Positions 8,949 through 17,803 of a DNA stretch of 64,000 nt are shown in pieces; the first letter of the stretch is position 1; every line of letters starts with the position of its first letter. The stretch is from assembly GCA_029077825.1 (NCBI GenBank), contig JAQNCT010000009.1, forward strand, positions 1 to 64,000, written 5' to 3'. The notes below the pieces were generated by a model. That model made no database searches. It was given only the letters and a program-made list of their open reading frames with translations, and was not told the origin of the DNA. This DNA comes from Acidocella sp. (GTDB taxonomy: Bacteria; Pseudomonadota; Alphaproteobacteria; Acetobacterales; Acetobacteraceae). The position numbers were made by a program, and so were the translations under genes.

Positions 8949-11587
8949 GGCCCGCCCAGCCGATTCAACAAGGCGGGCAAACCGGCCTGGTCCGCCTTAT
9001 AGCTGCCGGTCAGCGCGTAGATTACCAGGTTGGTGCCAAACCGGTCCGCCATGATCCGCTGGTCCTCACCACCGGGCAGCGGCGTCTGCTCCGGGTTTCC
9101 GGCCTTGTCGCGCGCCCAGGCCCCGGCCCAGTCATTTTGCGCCACGATCACCGGGCTGACCCCATCGGCATCGCGCGCCGCCGCGGGTGCAATGAGCACC
9201 GGCGCGCCTGCAAAGCGGCCCGGAAAATCCGGAATGATGTAAAAACAATGAGCCAACACGTTAGCGGTTGTTAAAGGCTCCAGTGCTGGCAAATTCAAAC
9301 AGGCGGTATCGCGCCGCACCGCGTCTTCAGCCCCTGGTGCCAGCCCAGCACCGCTGCCAGGTGCCCCGGCATCACCGCCCGGCGTGTCGATCACCAGTAG
9401 CCCGCCATGCTGCATATAGCTCACCAGCGCCGCGCACGACGCCGGAGACGGCGCCGCCGACTGCGGTAAAACCGGCCAATAGAGCATCGGATAGAGGCTG
9501 ATATCATCAAGCCCCGGCGTAAGCCCCACCGGCACGGCCAGTTGCGCCGAAGTGCGCGCTGATACCAGCGCTGATAAATACCCCAGCCCATCGGCGGAAA
9601 TCTGGTCAGTGGCGGGATCGCCGGTGAGCACATAGCCAAGTGTGGTCTGCAGGGCGCTATTCTGCGCCGCCGTTTGTGCTTGCGCCGCAGTGGGGCCCAG
9701 CAACGTGCCCGCTCCGGCCAACAGCAGCAGCACCGCGGCCAGACGCCAGCGCAACAGGCCGCGCAATAAGCCACGCAACAGCAATGAGAGCAGCGCATCA
9801 ATCACCAGCAGCGCCACCGCCGCCGCCAGCAGCCACGGCCCAAACGCGACCGGTGCGGCGGCACCGCTAAACCCCACCGCCCCCGGCAGGCTGGCCGCCA
9901 CCACCGGCGGCACATGACCCCCCAAATTCAGCGCCAGCATCGCGGCACCGCTACCATACAGCCCCGGCGGGTTTTGTGGTGAAACCATAAGCCCCGGCAG
10001 CACCCGCGCCGTCAGGCTCGCGCCGCCCGGGGCCTTGGCCAAACCGCCAAAACCATCGAGCGCCTGCAACATCGGCAAGGGCGCATCGGGCCGGGGCGGG
10101 GCGCCTTGCGCCAACGGCACCAGCCGCCCCATCAGCGCTGGAAACAGCCCCGACAGCGCCAGGTTGGACCATTCGGCATTCGCCGTGGTCAGCACCGAAA
10201 CCAGGTAACCGGCCCCCATCGCACGCCCCAGCACCAGCGGCGTGCCATCATGCAGGCTGGCCCAGATGGTGGCCGGGTCAAGCTGCGCCGGGTCGGCTAA
10301 AATCTGCCGCGAGACGCTGACATCCTTATCCAACAGCAACCCGGCAAACGGCGAGGCCGCGCCAAAAGCCGCGAGATTTTGCGGCGCACTCCAGGTTAGT
10401 GCCCCACCCAACCGCCGATCCCCCGCCAGCAGCGCATCCGGAGCCAGCCCATCGGGGGCATCGGCGGTCAGCGGTCCAGCGAAGCGGATCAGCACCCCGC
10501 CATTTTCGATGAACCCATGCAGAATCTGAATTTGAGCGGCGCTGAACGGTGCATCGGCGGCAATGATCACATTCACCCCAGCCGCCAGCAGAGACGCCAT
10601 ATCGCCGGTTACAATCTCACTGCCCACCGGCACCGCCCGCCTGATGTAATAGAGCGAGCCCAAAAACGCTGCCTCAGCATTGCCCGCCCCGGCCAACAAG
10701 CCCACCACCCCGCCATGCGCGGTGTTGTCCAGCAGCAGGGTACCGCCGGCAGAACCAGGCCCCGCCAGCACCAGCCGCGTAACCTTGTTGCGCAGCGCCA
10801 CCGGCAGCGCCAGCCTGGCCCCGCCGTTACGAACCCCAGCACTTGCCAACACATCGCCCGCTGCCGTCTCCGCCAGCACCCGCCCGCCAGCGCCGGGGGC
10901 CGCCAATTGCACGGCCAATTCGCCATTGCTTTGCATCTGTGCCGCGCTCAGCAGCGGTGCTGTCACACCGTCGCTCAAAATCCGGGACGGGTGCAGTGCT
11001 GCCATGAATTGTGCAAAGCCAGGGCCATCGGTGATGCCGTCGGCAATATACACTACCTCACCGCTCGCACCCGCCAACGCCTGCGCTGCTCCCACCCGGT
11101 CCACCGGCCAGGGCTCGGGCATCATCGCCGTTATGAGCTGCGCGGCACGCCCCGCCGGCATCACACCGGCAATATGCGGGGCGGCGCCGCTGGCGTCACG
11201 CGCGGTTGCCAGCACCGCCGCACCGCGCCCGGCTTGATCAGCGCTGGCCAGCACCCGCAGCGCCGCATCCCGCCTGGCGGCCCAGTCATTTGCCGAGGCC
11301 CAGCCGTTATCAATAACCACCAGCACCGGCCCACGGCCCGGCAGCGCCGGGGGTGGGTGCAGTTGCGGCCCTGCCAAACCCACAATGACCAGCACCGCAA
11401 TCAACAGCCGCAGCACCAGCAACCATAGCGGCATCCTGGCCGGGGTGCGCTCAACGGCGGCCAGCCCGCGCAGCAGTGCCAACGGCGGAAACCGCACCCG
11501 CCGTGCCGCCGGCGGGGTGAGGCGCAGCAAAAAATATAGCCCCGGCAATGCCAGCAGCCCCAGCAGCACCAAGGGCGCTAAAAACAT
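8945..11587 (-). CDS. BatA-like / DUF4159 membrane protein
   Basis: About 880 aa. The N-terminus (FLAPLVLLGLLALPGLYFLLRL...RRVRFPPLALLRGL) is the two-helix aerotolerance-regulator (BatA) N-terminal domain. A VWA-like region follows (PVLVVIDNGWASANDWAARRDA). A hydrophobic pair lies near residues 610-665. The C-terminal DUF4159 domain begins with LGYVLTGDPATDQISADGLG and contains YPMLYWPVLPQ and HGGLLVIDTPGGD. ATG 11587 overlaps the DUF58 stop by one base; a GTG at 11590 is an equally placed alternative. It is part of the moxR-DUF58-DUF4159-VWA operon. Confidence 0.85.
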   Translation of the reverse strand: MFLAPLVLLGLLALPGLYFLLRLTPPAARRVRFPPLALLRGLAAVERTPARMPLWLLVLRLLIAVLVIVGLAGPQLHPPPALPGRGPVLVVIDNGWASANDWAARRDAALRVLASADQAGRGAAVLATARDASGAAPHIAGVMPAGRAAQLITAMMPEPWPVDRVGAAQALAGASGEVVYIADGITDGPGFAQFMAALHPSRILSDGVTAPLLSAAQMQSNGELAVQLAAPGAGGRVLAETAAGDVLASAGVRNGGARLALPVALRNKVTRLVLAGPGSAGGTLLLDNTAHGGVVGLLAGAGNAEAAFLGSLYYIRRAVPVGSEIVTGDMASLLAAGVNVIIAADAPFSAAQIQILHGFIENGGVLIRFAGPLTADAPDGLAPDALLAGDRRLGGALTWSAPQNLAAFGAASPFAGLLLDKDVSVSRQILADPAQLDPATIWASLHDGTPLVLGRAMGAGYLVSVLTTANAEWSNLALSGLFPALMGRLVPLAQGAPPRPDAPLPMLQALDGFGGLAKAPGGASLTARVLPGLMVSPQNPPGLYGSGAAMLALNLGGHVPPVVAASLPGAVGFSGAAAPVAFGPWLLAAAVALLVIDALLSLLLRGLLRGLLRWRLAAVLLLLAGAGTLLGPTAAQAQTAAQNSALQTTLGYVLTGDPATDQISADGLGYLSALVSARTSAQLAVPVGLTPGLDDISLYPMLYWPVLPQSAAPSPASCAALVSYMQHGGLLVIDTPGGDAGAPGSGAGLAPGAEDAVRRDTACLNLPALEPLTTANVLAHCFYIIPDFPGRFAGAPVLIAPAAARDADGVSPVIVAQNDWAGAWARDKAGNPEQTPLPGGEDQRIMADRFGTNLVIYALTGSYKADQAGLPALLNRLGGP

Positions 11588-12386
11588 CACCCCTGCCGCA
11601 ACGCCTGATACAACGCCGCCAACGCCGTGGCGGGCGGCGCATCGGTGCGATGAAACAACGGCGTCTGGCCGCTGCGCTGTGCCGCAGCCACCACCGCTGC
11701 CTTCTGCGCCTGCAACCGGGCCTGGTACGCCACTTGCCAGCTTTGTGAGCGTGCCGCCTCAACCGGGGTGCCAAACCCTTCAAACACCACCCGGCCCACA
11801 TACGGGAAATCACACTCCGCCGGGTCCAGCACTTGCAGCACCGCCCCGCCGGACGCAGTGGCGAACACCGGGTCAGGGGTTAAAAAATCCCCGAACACCA
11901 CATGCCGCGCCTTTGGATCATCCCGCACCGCACCACCATCCATCAACAAAGCCTGCGCCAGTTTTGGCAAGGCCAGCCGCCCGGCCAAAGGCACTGTCAT
12001 ACCCGCCAGTGCCACCCGCTCACCAGCCTCTAACAGCAAACAACTCAAAGCCAGCAGCAGCAGTGCCGCGCGTTCGCGCTTGCTCGGTAAATCCTGCATG
12101 GAGGCAAAGTCCAGCCCCGGCGTATCCTGCAATTGCACCATACAAACCGCCGGTGCCTGCGCCTCGCGCTCGCGCAGAAGCAACCGCCCGCCCGAGGCGC
12201 TGCGCCGCCAGTCAATCCGCCGCGACTCATCGCCTTCCTGAAAATCCCGGAACTGCCAGAAGGCTTCCCCTGCCCCGGCCCGCCTTCGCCCATGCACACC
12301 CGCCGCCACCACATGCGCTAATCGCTCCGCCGCCAGCAGCAGCCCTGGCAGCCCCGCCGCTAACGCCTTAGCCTGCGCAACCTGGT

Positions 12387-12390
<4 letters not shown>
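11587..12390 (-). CDS. DUF58 domain-containing protein
   Basis: A 267-aa protein with the DUF58 hallmark EFxxYxxGDExRxIDW, here FWQFRDFQEGDESRRIDWRR (about residues 45-65), followed by a VWA-like fold. No membrane segment is seen, unlike longer DUF58 proteins. The start is TTG 12390, overlapping the moxR stop by 4 nt; no upstream alternative exists without running into moxR. DUF58 proteins are partners of MoxR AAA+ ATPases, and they are generally thought to assemble metal- or membrane-associated complexes. Confidence 0.9.
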
Positions 12391-13367
<977 letters not shown>

Positions 13368-13456
13368 GACCAACCGACCTTATTAATTTGATTGCCAAGT
13401 ATCTCTACCTATATCAGACACTGATGAGAACAGCGTTAGCCAGGAAAAACCGAATT

Positions 13457-14053
13457 GTGAGCCATCGCGAGGGTGAGCCAGTAAGCCCAACTACCAGCCC
13501 CGCCGAAGCGGCCACCCCCTGCGCCAATAATCACCGCATTCAAACTGATTGCGGCGATTTGCCCTTCCTTATCAAACGCGACGGCACTTGGCTGTACCGC
13601 GGTTCGCCGATCACCCGCAAACCTATGGTTTGCCTGTTCTCCACCATCCTCAAACGCGACGAAGACGGCAAATACCTGCTGGAATCCCCTGCCGAACGCG
13701 GCTTCATTGACGTTGAGGACGCCCCCTTCATCGCCGTCGAACTCGACTGGTCCGGCCATGGCAAAACCCAGACCCTGTGCTTGCGTACCAACACCGACCA
13801 ATGCATCACCGCCGGGCCCGAACACCCCATCCGAATTACCCATGATTTGCTCACCTGCGAGCCAACGCCCTATCTTCATATCCGTGATGGTAAAGGCCGA
13901 TTCCCCGTTGAGGCGCGCATCAACCGCGCCACCTACTACGAACTCGTCGCCCTCGCTGAGCCAGGCAGTGTGCGCGGCCGCCCGGTGCTGGGCGTATGGT
14001 CCGAAGGGGTCTTTTTCTCGCTGGGAGACCTCCCGGCGGGTTGGGCGGCTTAG
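13457..14053 (+). CDS. DUF1285 domain-containing protein
   Basis: A small soluble protein, about 198 aa with this start. Diagnostic segments of the DUF1285 family are FLIKRDGTWLYRGSPITRKPM, VCLFSTILKRDEDGKYLLESPAE and ERGFIDVEDAPFIAVELDW, with a C-terminal VWSEGVFFSLG. The function is unknown in the literature I know. The start is uncertain. GTG 13457 has AGGA upstream and leaves about 90 nt to the divergent moxR; ATG 13424 and TTG 13388 are in frame but leave almost no promoter space. It is followed by a CoA pyrophosphatase and cca, a common alphaproteobacterial order. Confidence 0.85.
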   Translation: MSHREGEPVSPTTSPAEAATPCANNHRIQTDCGDLPFLIKRDGTWLYRGSPITRKPMVCLFSTILKRDEDGKYLLESPAERGFIDVEDAPFIAVELDWSGHGKTQTLCLRTNTDQCITAGPEHPIRITHDLLTCEPTPYLHIRDGKGRFPVEARINRATYYELVALAEPGSVRGRPVLGVWSEGVFFSLGDLPAGWAA

Positions 14054-14080
14054 TAAGGCCACGGGGCGCTGCCCCCTGCC

Positions 14081-14635
14081 ATGACCGCCGCAGAACTTCG
14101 CGCGAAATTAAGCACCTTGGTGCATACGCCGCTGGCGGTGGCGGACCACCGGCAGGCGGCGGTGCTGGTGGCTTTGGAGCCGGGCCGCGGGGTTTGGCTG
14201 ACGCGGCGGACCAATGATTTGCCTAACCATGCGGGACAGGTGGCGTTTCCGGGTGGCAAGATTGAGACATTTGATCAATCACCCGAGGCGGCGGCGCTGC
14301 GCGAGGCTTGGGAGGAGATTGGGTTAGCACCTGCGGCTGTCGAGCTTTTGGGTCGGATGGATGACCATATTACCGGCACCGGCTTTCATATTGCACCGGT
14401 GGTGGGGCTTATAACACCGGGAATGGTTTTTCACCCCGCACCGGGTGAGGTGGCGGCGGTTTTTTGTCTGGGATTTGACGTATTGCTCAACCCGCAGGCG
14501 CCGCAGCGGCGGACCCTGACAATGCGCGGTGAGGAGCGGGCAGTTTGGGTTTGGCCCCACACGGACCATTTCATCTGGGGGGCAACCGCCGCGATTTTGG
14601 TCAATCTGGCGCAGCTTGTGCGAGGTGCTGCATGA
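14081..14635 (+). CDS. CoA pyrophosphatase (Nudix hydrolase)
   Basis: Hydrolyses CoA to phosphopantetheine and 3',5'-ADP. The 184-aa protein has the CoA-pyrophosphatase extension LTRRTNDLPNHAGQVAFPGG directly before the Nudix box (LREAWEEIGL at about residues 74-83). Both together separate it from other Nudix enzymes. The start is ATG 14081, 27 nt after the DUF1285 stop. cca begins 13 nt downstream. The three plus-strand genes are likely one transcript. Confidence 0.93.
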   Translation: MTAAELRAKLSTLVHTPLAVADHRQAAVLVALEPGRGVWLTRRTNDLPNHAGQVAFPGGKIETFDQSPEAAALREAWEEIGLAPAAVELLGRMDDHITGTGFHIAPVVGLITPGMVFHPAPGEVAAVFCLGFDVLLNPQAPQRRTLTMRGEERAVWVWPHTDHFIWGATAAILVNLAQLVRGAA

Positions 14636-14648
14636 TGCAAGGTGCGGC

Positions 14649-15788
14649 GTGATCAAGTTTCCAGGGCTGGATATTTTGTGGTCGGCACTGCCCGAGGCGC
14701 GGGTGGTGGGCGGAGCGGTGCGCGATACGCTGGCGGGCAAGCCGCTCGCGGATGTTGATCTGGCCTCGCCCTTGAGCCCCGATGAGGTGATGGCGCGGCT
14801 GACGGCAGCGCGGATTAAATCCATCCCCACCGGGCTTGCGCATGGCACGGTGACGGCGCTGGTCGAGGGTCAGCATTTTGAAATCACCACCTTGCGGCGC
14901 GATGTGGCAACCGACGGTCGGCACGCCGTAGTCGCCTTTAGCGATAACTGGCAGGAGGATGCGGCACGGCGCGATTTCACCATTAACGCCATGTCGATGG
15001 ACCGTGCCGGTTCGCTGCATGATTATTTCGGCGGCTTGGCGGATTTGCAGGCGGGCAAACTGCGCTTTGTCGGTGAGGCGCGTATCCGAATCACGGAGGA
15101 TTACTTGCGCATTTTGCGGTTTTTCCGCTTCTTCGCGCGCTATTGCGTTGGCACGCCCGATGCGGCGGCGGTGGCCGCGATCGAGGAATTGCGTGACGGC
15201 GTGTTGGGGCTCTCCGCCGAGCGGGTTTGGAGCGAGGTCAAGCGCCTTCTGGCAGCGGAAAACCCCATAGCCTCGCTGCAACTGATGCAAACCACCCGCG
15301 TACTTGATCTTGTGCTGCCACAAGGCTTCGATATTCCCCATCTAGCCGCCCTGATTGCCCGTGGTGCGCCGGTTGATGTGTTGCTGCGCGCCGCCACGTT
15401 GCTGGCCGGCGATATCGAAACGATCTCAAAACGTCTAAAACTCAGCAACGATGAAGCCGAGATTTTACAATCCCTGCAAATCCCCTTCGCACTGCTACCA
15501 GATGCCGCCGACGCTGACCTTCGGCGTGCCTTGGCTGACACTGAAGCGCCAACGCTGATCGCCCGCAGTTGGATGAGCGGCAACTGGCCGGATTTGCGTG
15601 CGCGTTTGGCCGCCACCTTGCGCCCGGTATTCCCACTGCAAGGCCGCGACCTCACCGAATTTGGCATACCGCCAGGCCCGCGTATCGGGATAATTTTGAC
15701 AGCGGTGCGGCGCTGGTGGCTGGCAGGCGGCTGCGTTGCCAACCAGGCAGCGTGCCGTGAGCAGGCGCTGCTTATTATTGTGAAGTAA
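14649..15788 (+). CDS. cca: CCA-adding / poly(A) polymerase family tRNA nucleotidyltransferase
   Basis: Adds or repairs the 3' CCA of tRNA. The product is about 379 aa. The class II nucleotidyltransferase signature GGAVRDTLAGKPLADVDLA lies near residue 20, with the metal-binding DxD (DVD). Later motifs are FEITTLRRDVATDGRHAVV and ARRDFTINAMS, both characteristic, followed by EDYLRILRFFRFFARY. The GTG at 14649 is preferred because AAGGTG sits just upstream and the frame before it overlaps the Nudix gene. It is the last gene of the DUF1285-Nudix-cca cluster and convergent with rnhA. Confidence 0.95.
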   Translation: MIKFPGLDILWSALPEARVVGGAVRDTLAGKPLADVDLASPLSPDEVMARLTAARIKSIPTGLAHGTVTALVEGQHFEITTLRRDVATDGRHAVVAFSDNWQEDAARRDFTINAMSMDRAGSLHDYFGGLADLQAGKLRFVGEARIRITEDYLRILRFFRFFARYCVGTPDAAAVAAIEELRDGVLGLSAERVWSEVKRLLAAENPIASLQLMQTTRVLDLVLPQGFDIPHLAALIARGAPVDVLLRAATLLAGDIETISKRLKLSNDEAEILQSLQIPFALLPDAADADLRRALADTEAPTLIARSWMSGNWPDLRARLAATLRPVFPLQGRDLTEFGIPPGPRIGIILTAVRRWWLAGGCVANQAACREQALLIIVK

Positions 15789-15823
15789 TACCAATAATTG
15801 TCGTAAAACCGGTCACTACAACT

Positions 15824-16267
15824 TTACCCCAGCTTCTCCCGTGCCGCCGTCGCCAGCGCATCGGCACGGTCGTTCATCGGGTTGCCAGAATGGCCCTTTA
15901 CCCAGCGCCATTCAATCTCATGCGGTTTGGCCGCTTCCAGAATCCGCCGCCATAAATCCATATTCTTCACCGGGTCACCCGCCGCGTTGCGCCAGTTTTT
16001 ACGCACCCAGCCGGTGTGCCAACGGGTGATGCCATTTTTCAAATATTCACTATCAGTGTTCAACACCACCTTGCAGGGCCGCTTCAACGCCTCCAGCGCT
16101 TCTGCTGCCGCGGTTAGCTCCATCCGGTTGTTGGTGGTCTCAGCCTCACCACCACAAAGTTCGCGCGTTGTGCCCTTAAACACCATAATCGCGGACCAGC
16201 CGCCCGGCCCGGGATTCGGCCGGCAGCCGCCATCGGTCCAGATTTCCACAACATCTTCAGAGGCCAT
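15824..16267 (-). CDS. rnhA: Ribonuclease HI
   Basis: Cleaves RNA in RNA-DNA hybrids. It is 147 aa, normal length. The active-site carboxylates are all visible: Asp in EIWTDGGCRPNPGPGG, Glu in NRMELTAAAEAL, Asp in LNTDSEYLKNGI and Asp in MNDRADALA. The ATG at 16267 overlaps the thrB stop by 11 nt, so the two are one operon. In many alphaproteobacteria the order is ispH-thrB-rnhA; here the gene upstream of thrB is a divergent lipoprotein instead. Confidence 0.97.
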   Translation of the reverse strand: MASEDVVEIWTDGGCRPNPGPGGWSAIMVFKGTTRELCGGEAETTNNRMELTAAAEALEALKRPCKVVLNTDSEYLKNGITRWHTGWVRKNWRNAAGDPVKNMDLWRRILEAAKPHEIEWRWVKGHSGNPMNDRADALATAAREKLG

Positions 16268-17216
16268 AAGCCGCCTCCGAAGTGGCCTGTTGGTGAAAGC
16301 GCAAGCGGCGATAATAATCCAGCGGGTCTTTGGGTGTTACCATCGCCCCGGCGGGCGTGTTCAACCAGTCATACAGCCTTGTTAACAAAAACCGCAGCGC
16401 CGCCCCTTGCGCCAGCACCGGCAGCGCCGCCCGTTCCGCCGCGCCTAAGTTACGGTGCGCCAGATACCCCCGCAGCAGCGCCTGACTTTTGGTGACATTA
16501 AAGCTGAAGTCACGCTCAAAACACCAGGCGTTCAGGCACACCGCCACGTCATAGGCATAAATATCAGTGGCCGCGAAATAAAAATCGATCAGCCCGGAGA
16601 CCTTGCCCTCCAGGAAAAACACATTGTCAGGAAATAAATCGGCATGGATATGCCCAACCGGCAGGTTTTGCGGCCAGGCTGATAATATATCCGCCAATGC
16701 GCTGATCAGCGACCCCCCTAGCCCCGGCTGCACCTCATCAGCGCGCGGCAATGATGTCTCCAACAGCGGCGCCCAGCCCTGCGGCCCCAGGGCGTTCACC
16801 CGCGTTGGCGCAAACCCGGCGCCGGCCAGATGCATCTGCGCCAACGCCGCCCCTAGTGGCTCGCAATGCTCCACCTGCACCCGGCGTGGCCACACACCCG
16901 GTAAAAACGTGGTAATGGCCGCCACCCGCCCGGCCAAGGGCTTCAAATTGCCGCCATCTATCCCGCGCACCGGCAGCGGGCATGACAGGTTTTGCGCGGC
17001 CAGATGCTCCATAAGCCCCAAAAACCAGGGCAATTCCTGGGTGTTTACCCGCTTTTCATACAGCGTGAGAATATAATCCCCCCTGGTGGTTTTCAGCGCA
17101 TAATTGCTGTTCTCCACCCCCTCGGCGATGCCGCGGAACGCCACCATCCGGCCAATGTCATACAGCGTGAGAAACGCCGCCAGAGCCTCGTCAGTTACTT
17201 CAGTATAAACAGCCAT
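16257..17216 (-). CDS. thrB: Homoserine kinase (ThrB, choline-kinase-like fold)
   Basis: Phosphorylates homoserine in threonine synthesis. It is about 319 aa, of the APH/choline-kinase type found in alphaproteobacteria. MAVYTEVTDEALAAFLTLYD is the standard N-terminus, which sets the ATG at 17216. The kinase core includes GIAEGVENSNYAL and the catalytic loop VGHIHADLFPDNVFF, then VSGLIDFYFAATD. It overlaps rnhA at its 3' end and is divergent from the lipoprotein gene at 17261 (44-nt spacer). Confidence 0.95.
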   Translation of the reverse strand: MAVYTEVTDEALAAFLTLYDIGRMVAFRGIAEGVENSNYALKTTRGDYILTLYEKRVNTQELPWFLGLMEHLAAQNLSCPLPVRGIDGGNLKPLAGRVAAITTFLPGVWPRRVQVEHCEPLGAALAQMHLAGAGFAPTRVNALGPQGWAPLLETSLPRADEVQPGLGGSLISALADILSAWPQNLPVGHIHADLFPDNVFFLEGKVSGLIDFYFAATDIYAYDVAVCLNAWCFERDFSFNVTKSQALLRGYLAHRNLGAAERAALPVLAQGAALRFLLTRLYDWLNTPAGAMVTPKDPLDYYRRLRFHQQATSEAAYGL

Positions 17217-17260
17217 GGGGGTAGATGACCTCAGGCCAAAATTCTGGCAAGGGAGCAATC

Positions 17261-17803
17261 ATGAAACATTTATCCGCCCTGCCCGGCATCGCCGCCCTGC
17301 TCGCCCTCTCCGCCTGTGGTTTCTACAAGGCCAACTCGGACACGACGGTTGCGGCCGCCGTGCTCAACTGCCCGCATGTTGAGGTTTTGCAGCAGGCCAA
17401 CACCATCACCGCGTTCACGCCCGGCCGCTCGGATGTGGGGGCCCTGATCACCACCGCGCAAATCACCGGGGTGGCAGGGTCATGCCAATCCTCTGATCAT
17501 CAAACCACGGCCAAAGTGACTTTCAAGGCTGGCTTCAGTGCCACCAATGGCCCGGCGAACCATGGCCAGCCGGTGACGCTGCCATATTTCGTGGCCGTGA
17601 CCAGCGACAACCGCATCATCGCTAAGGCCTACCACAGAATCACATTGAAGTTTGGCGATAACGCCAATAGCGCCAATGCCAACAGCCCGACCCTGTCCAT
17701 TGATGTTCCAAACGATGACGCCAGCGCCACTTACGAAGTTTTGGTTGGCTTCCAGATGACCCCGGACCAGCTTGCCTACACCGCCGCCCACCCGGCAAAT
17801 TAA
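17261..17803 (+). CDS. Putative lipoprotein of unknown function
   Basis: A 180-aa protein. The signal peptide ends in a lipobox LSAC with the acylated Cys at 19. The mature part is probably all beta, with VAAAVLNCPHVEVLQQANTI, then alternating strands up to ATYEVLVGFQMTPDQLAYTAAHP. It resembles envelope lipoproteins of alphaproteobacteria but I do not recognise a named family. A clear ribosome-binding site AAGGGAG is spaced 6 nt from ATG 17261. It is convergent with the large glycosyltransferase, the stops overlapping by 4 nt. Confidence 0.8.
   Translation: MKHLSALPGIAALLALSACGFYKANSDTTVAAAVLNCPHVEVLQQANTITAFTPGRSDVGALITTAQITGVAGSCQSSDHQTTAKVTFKAGFSATNGPANHGQPVTLPYFVAVTSDNRIIAKAYHRITLKFGDNANSANANSPTLSIDVPNDDASATYEVLVGFQMTPDQLAYTAAHPAN

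Noticed and set aside
9421-11460. Many long open frames on both strands inside the DUF4159 and VWA genes
   Set aside because: High GC leaves shadow frames open; their products are Arg/Pro/Ala-rich and match no family, while the minus-strand frames chosen have domain motifs and overlaps typical of an operon.
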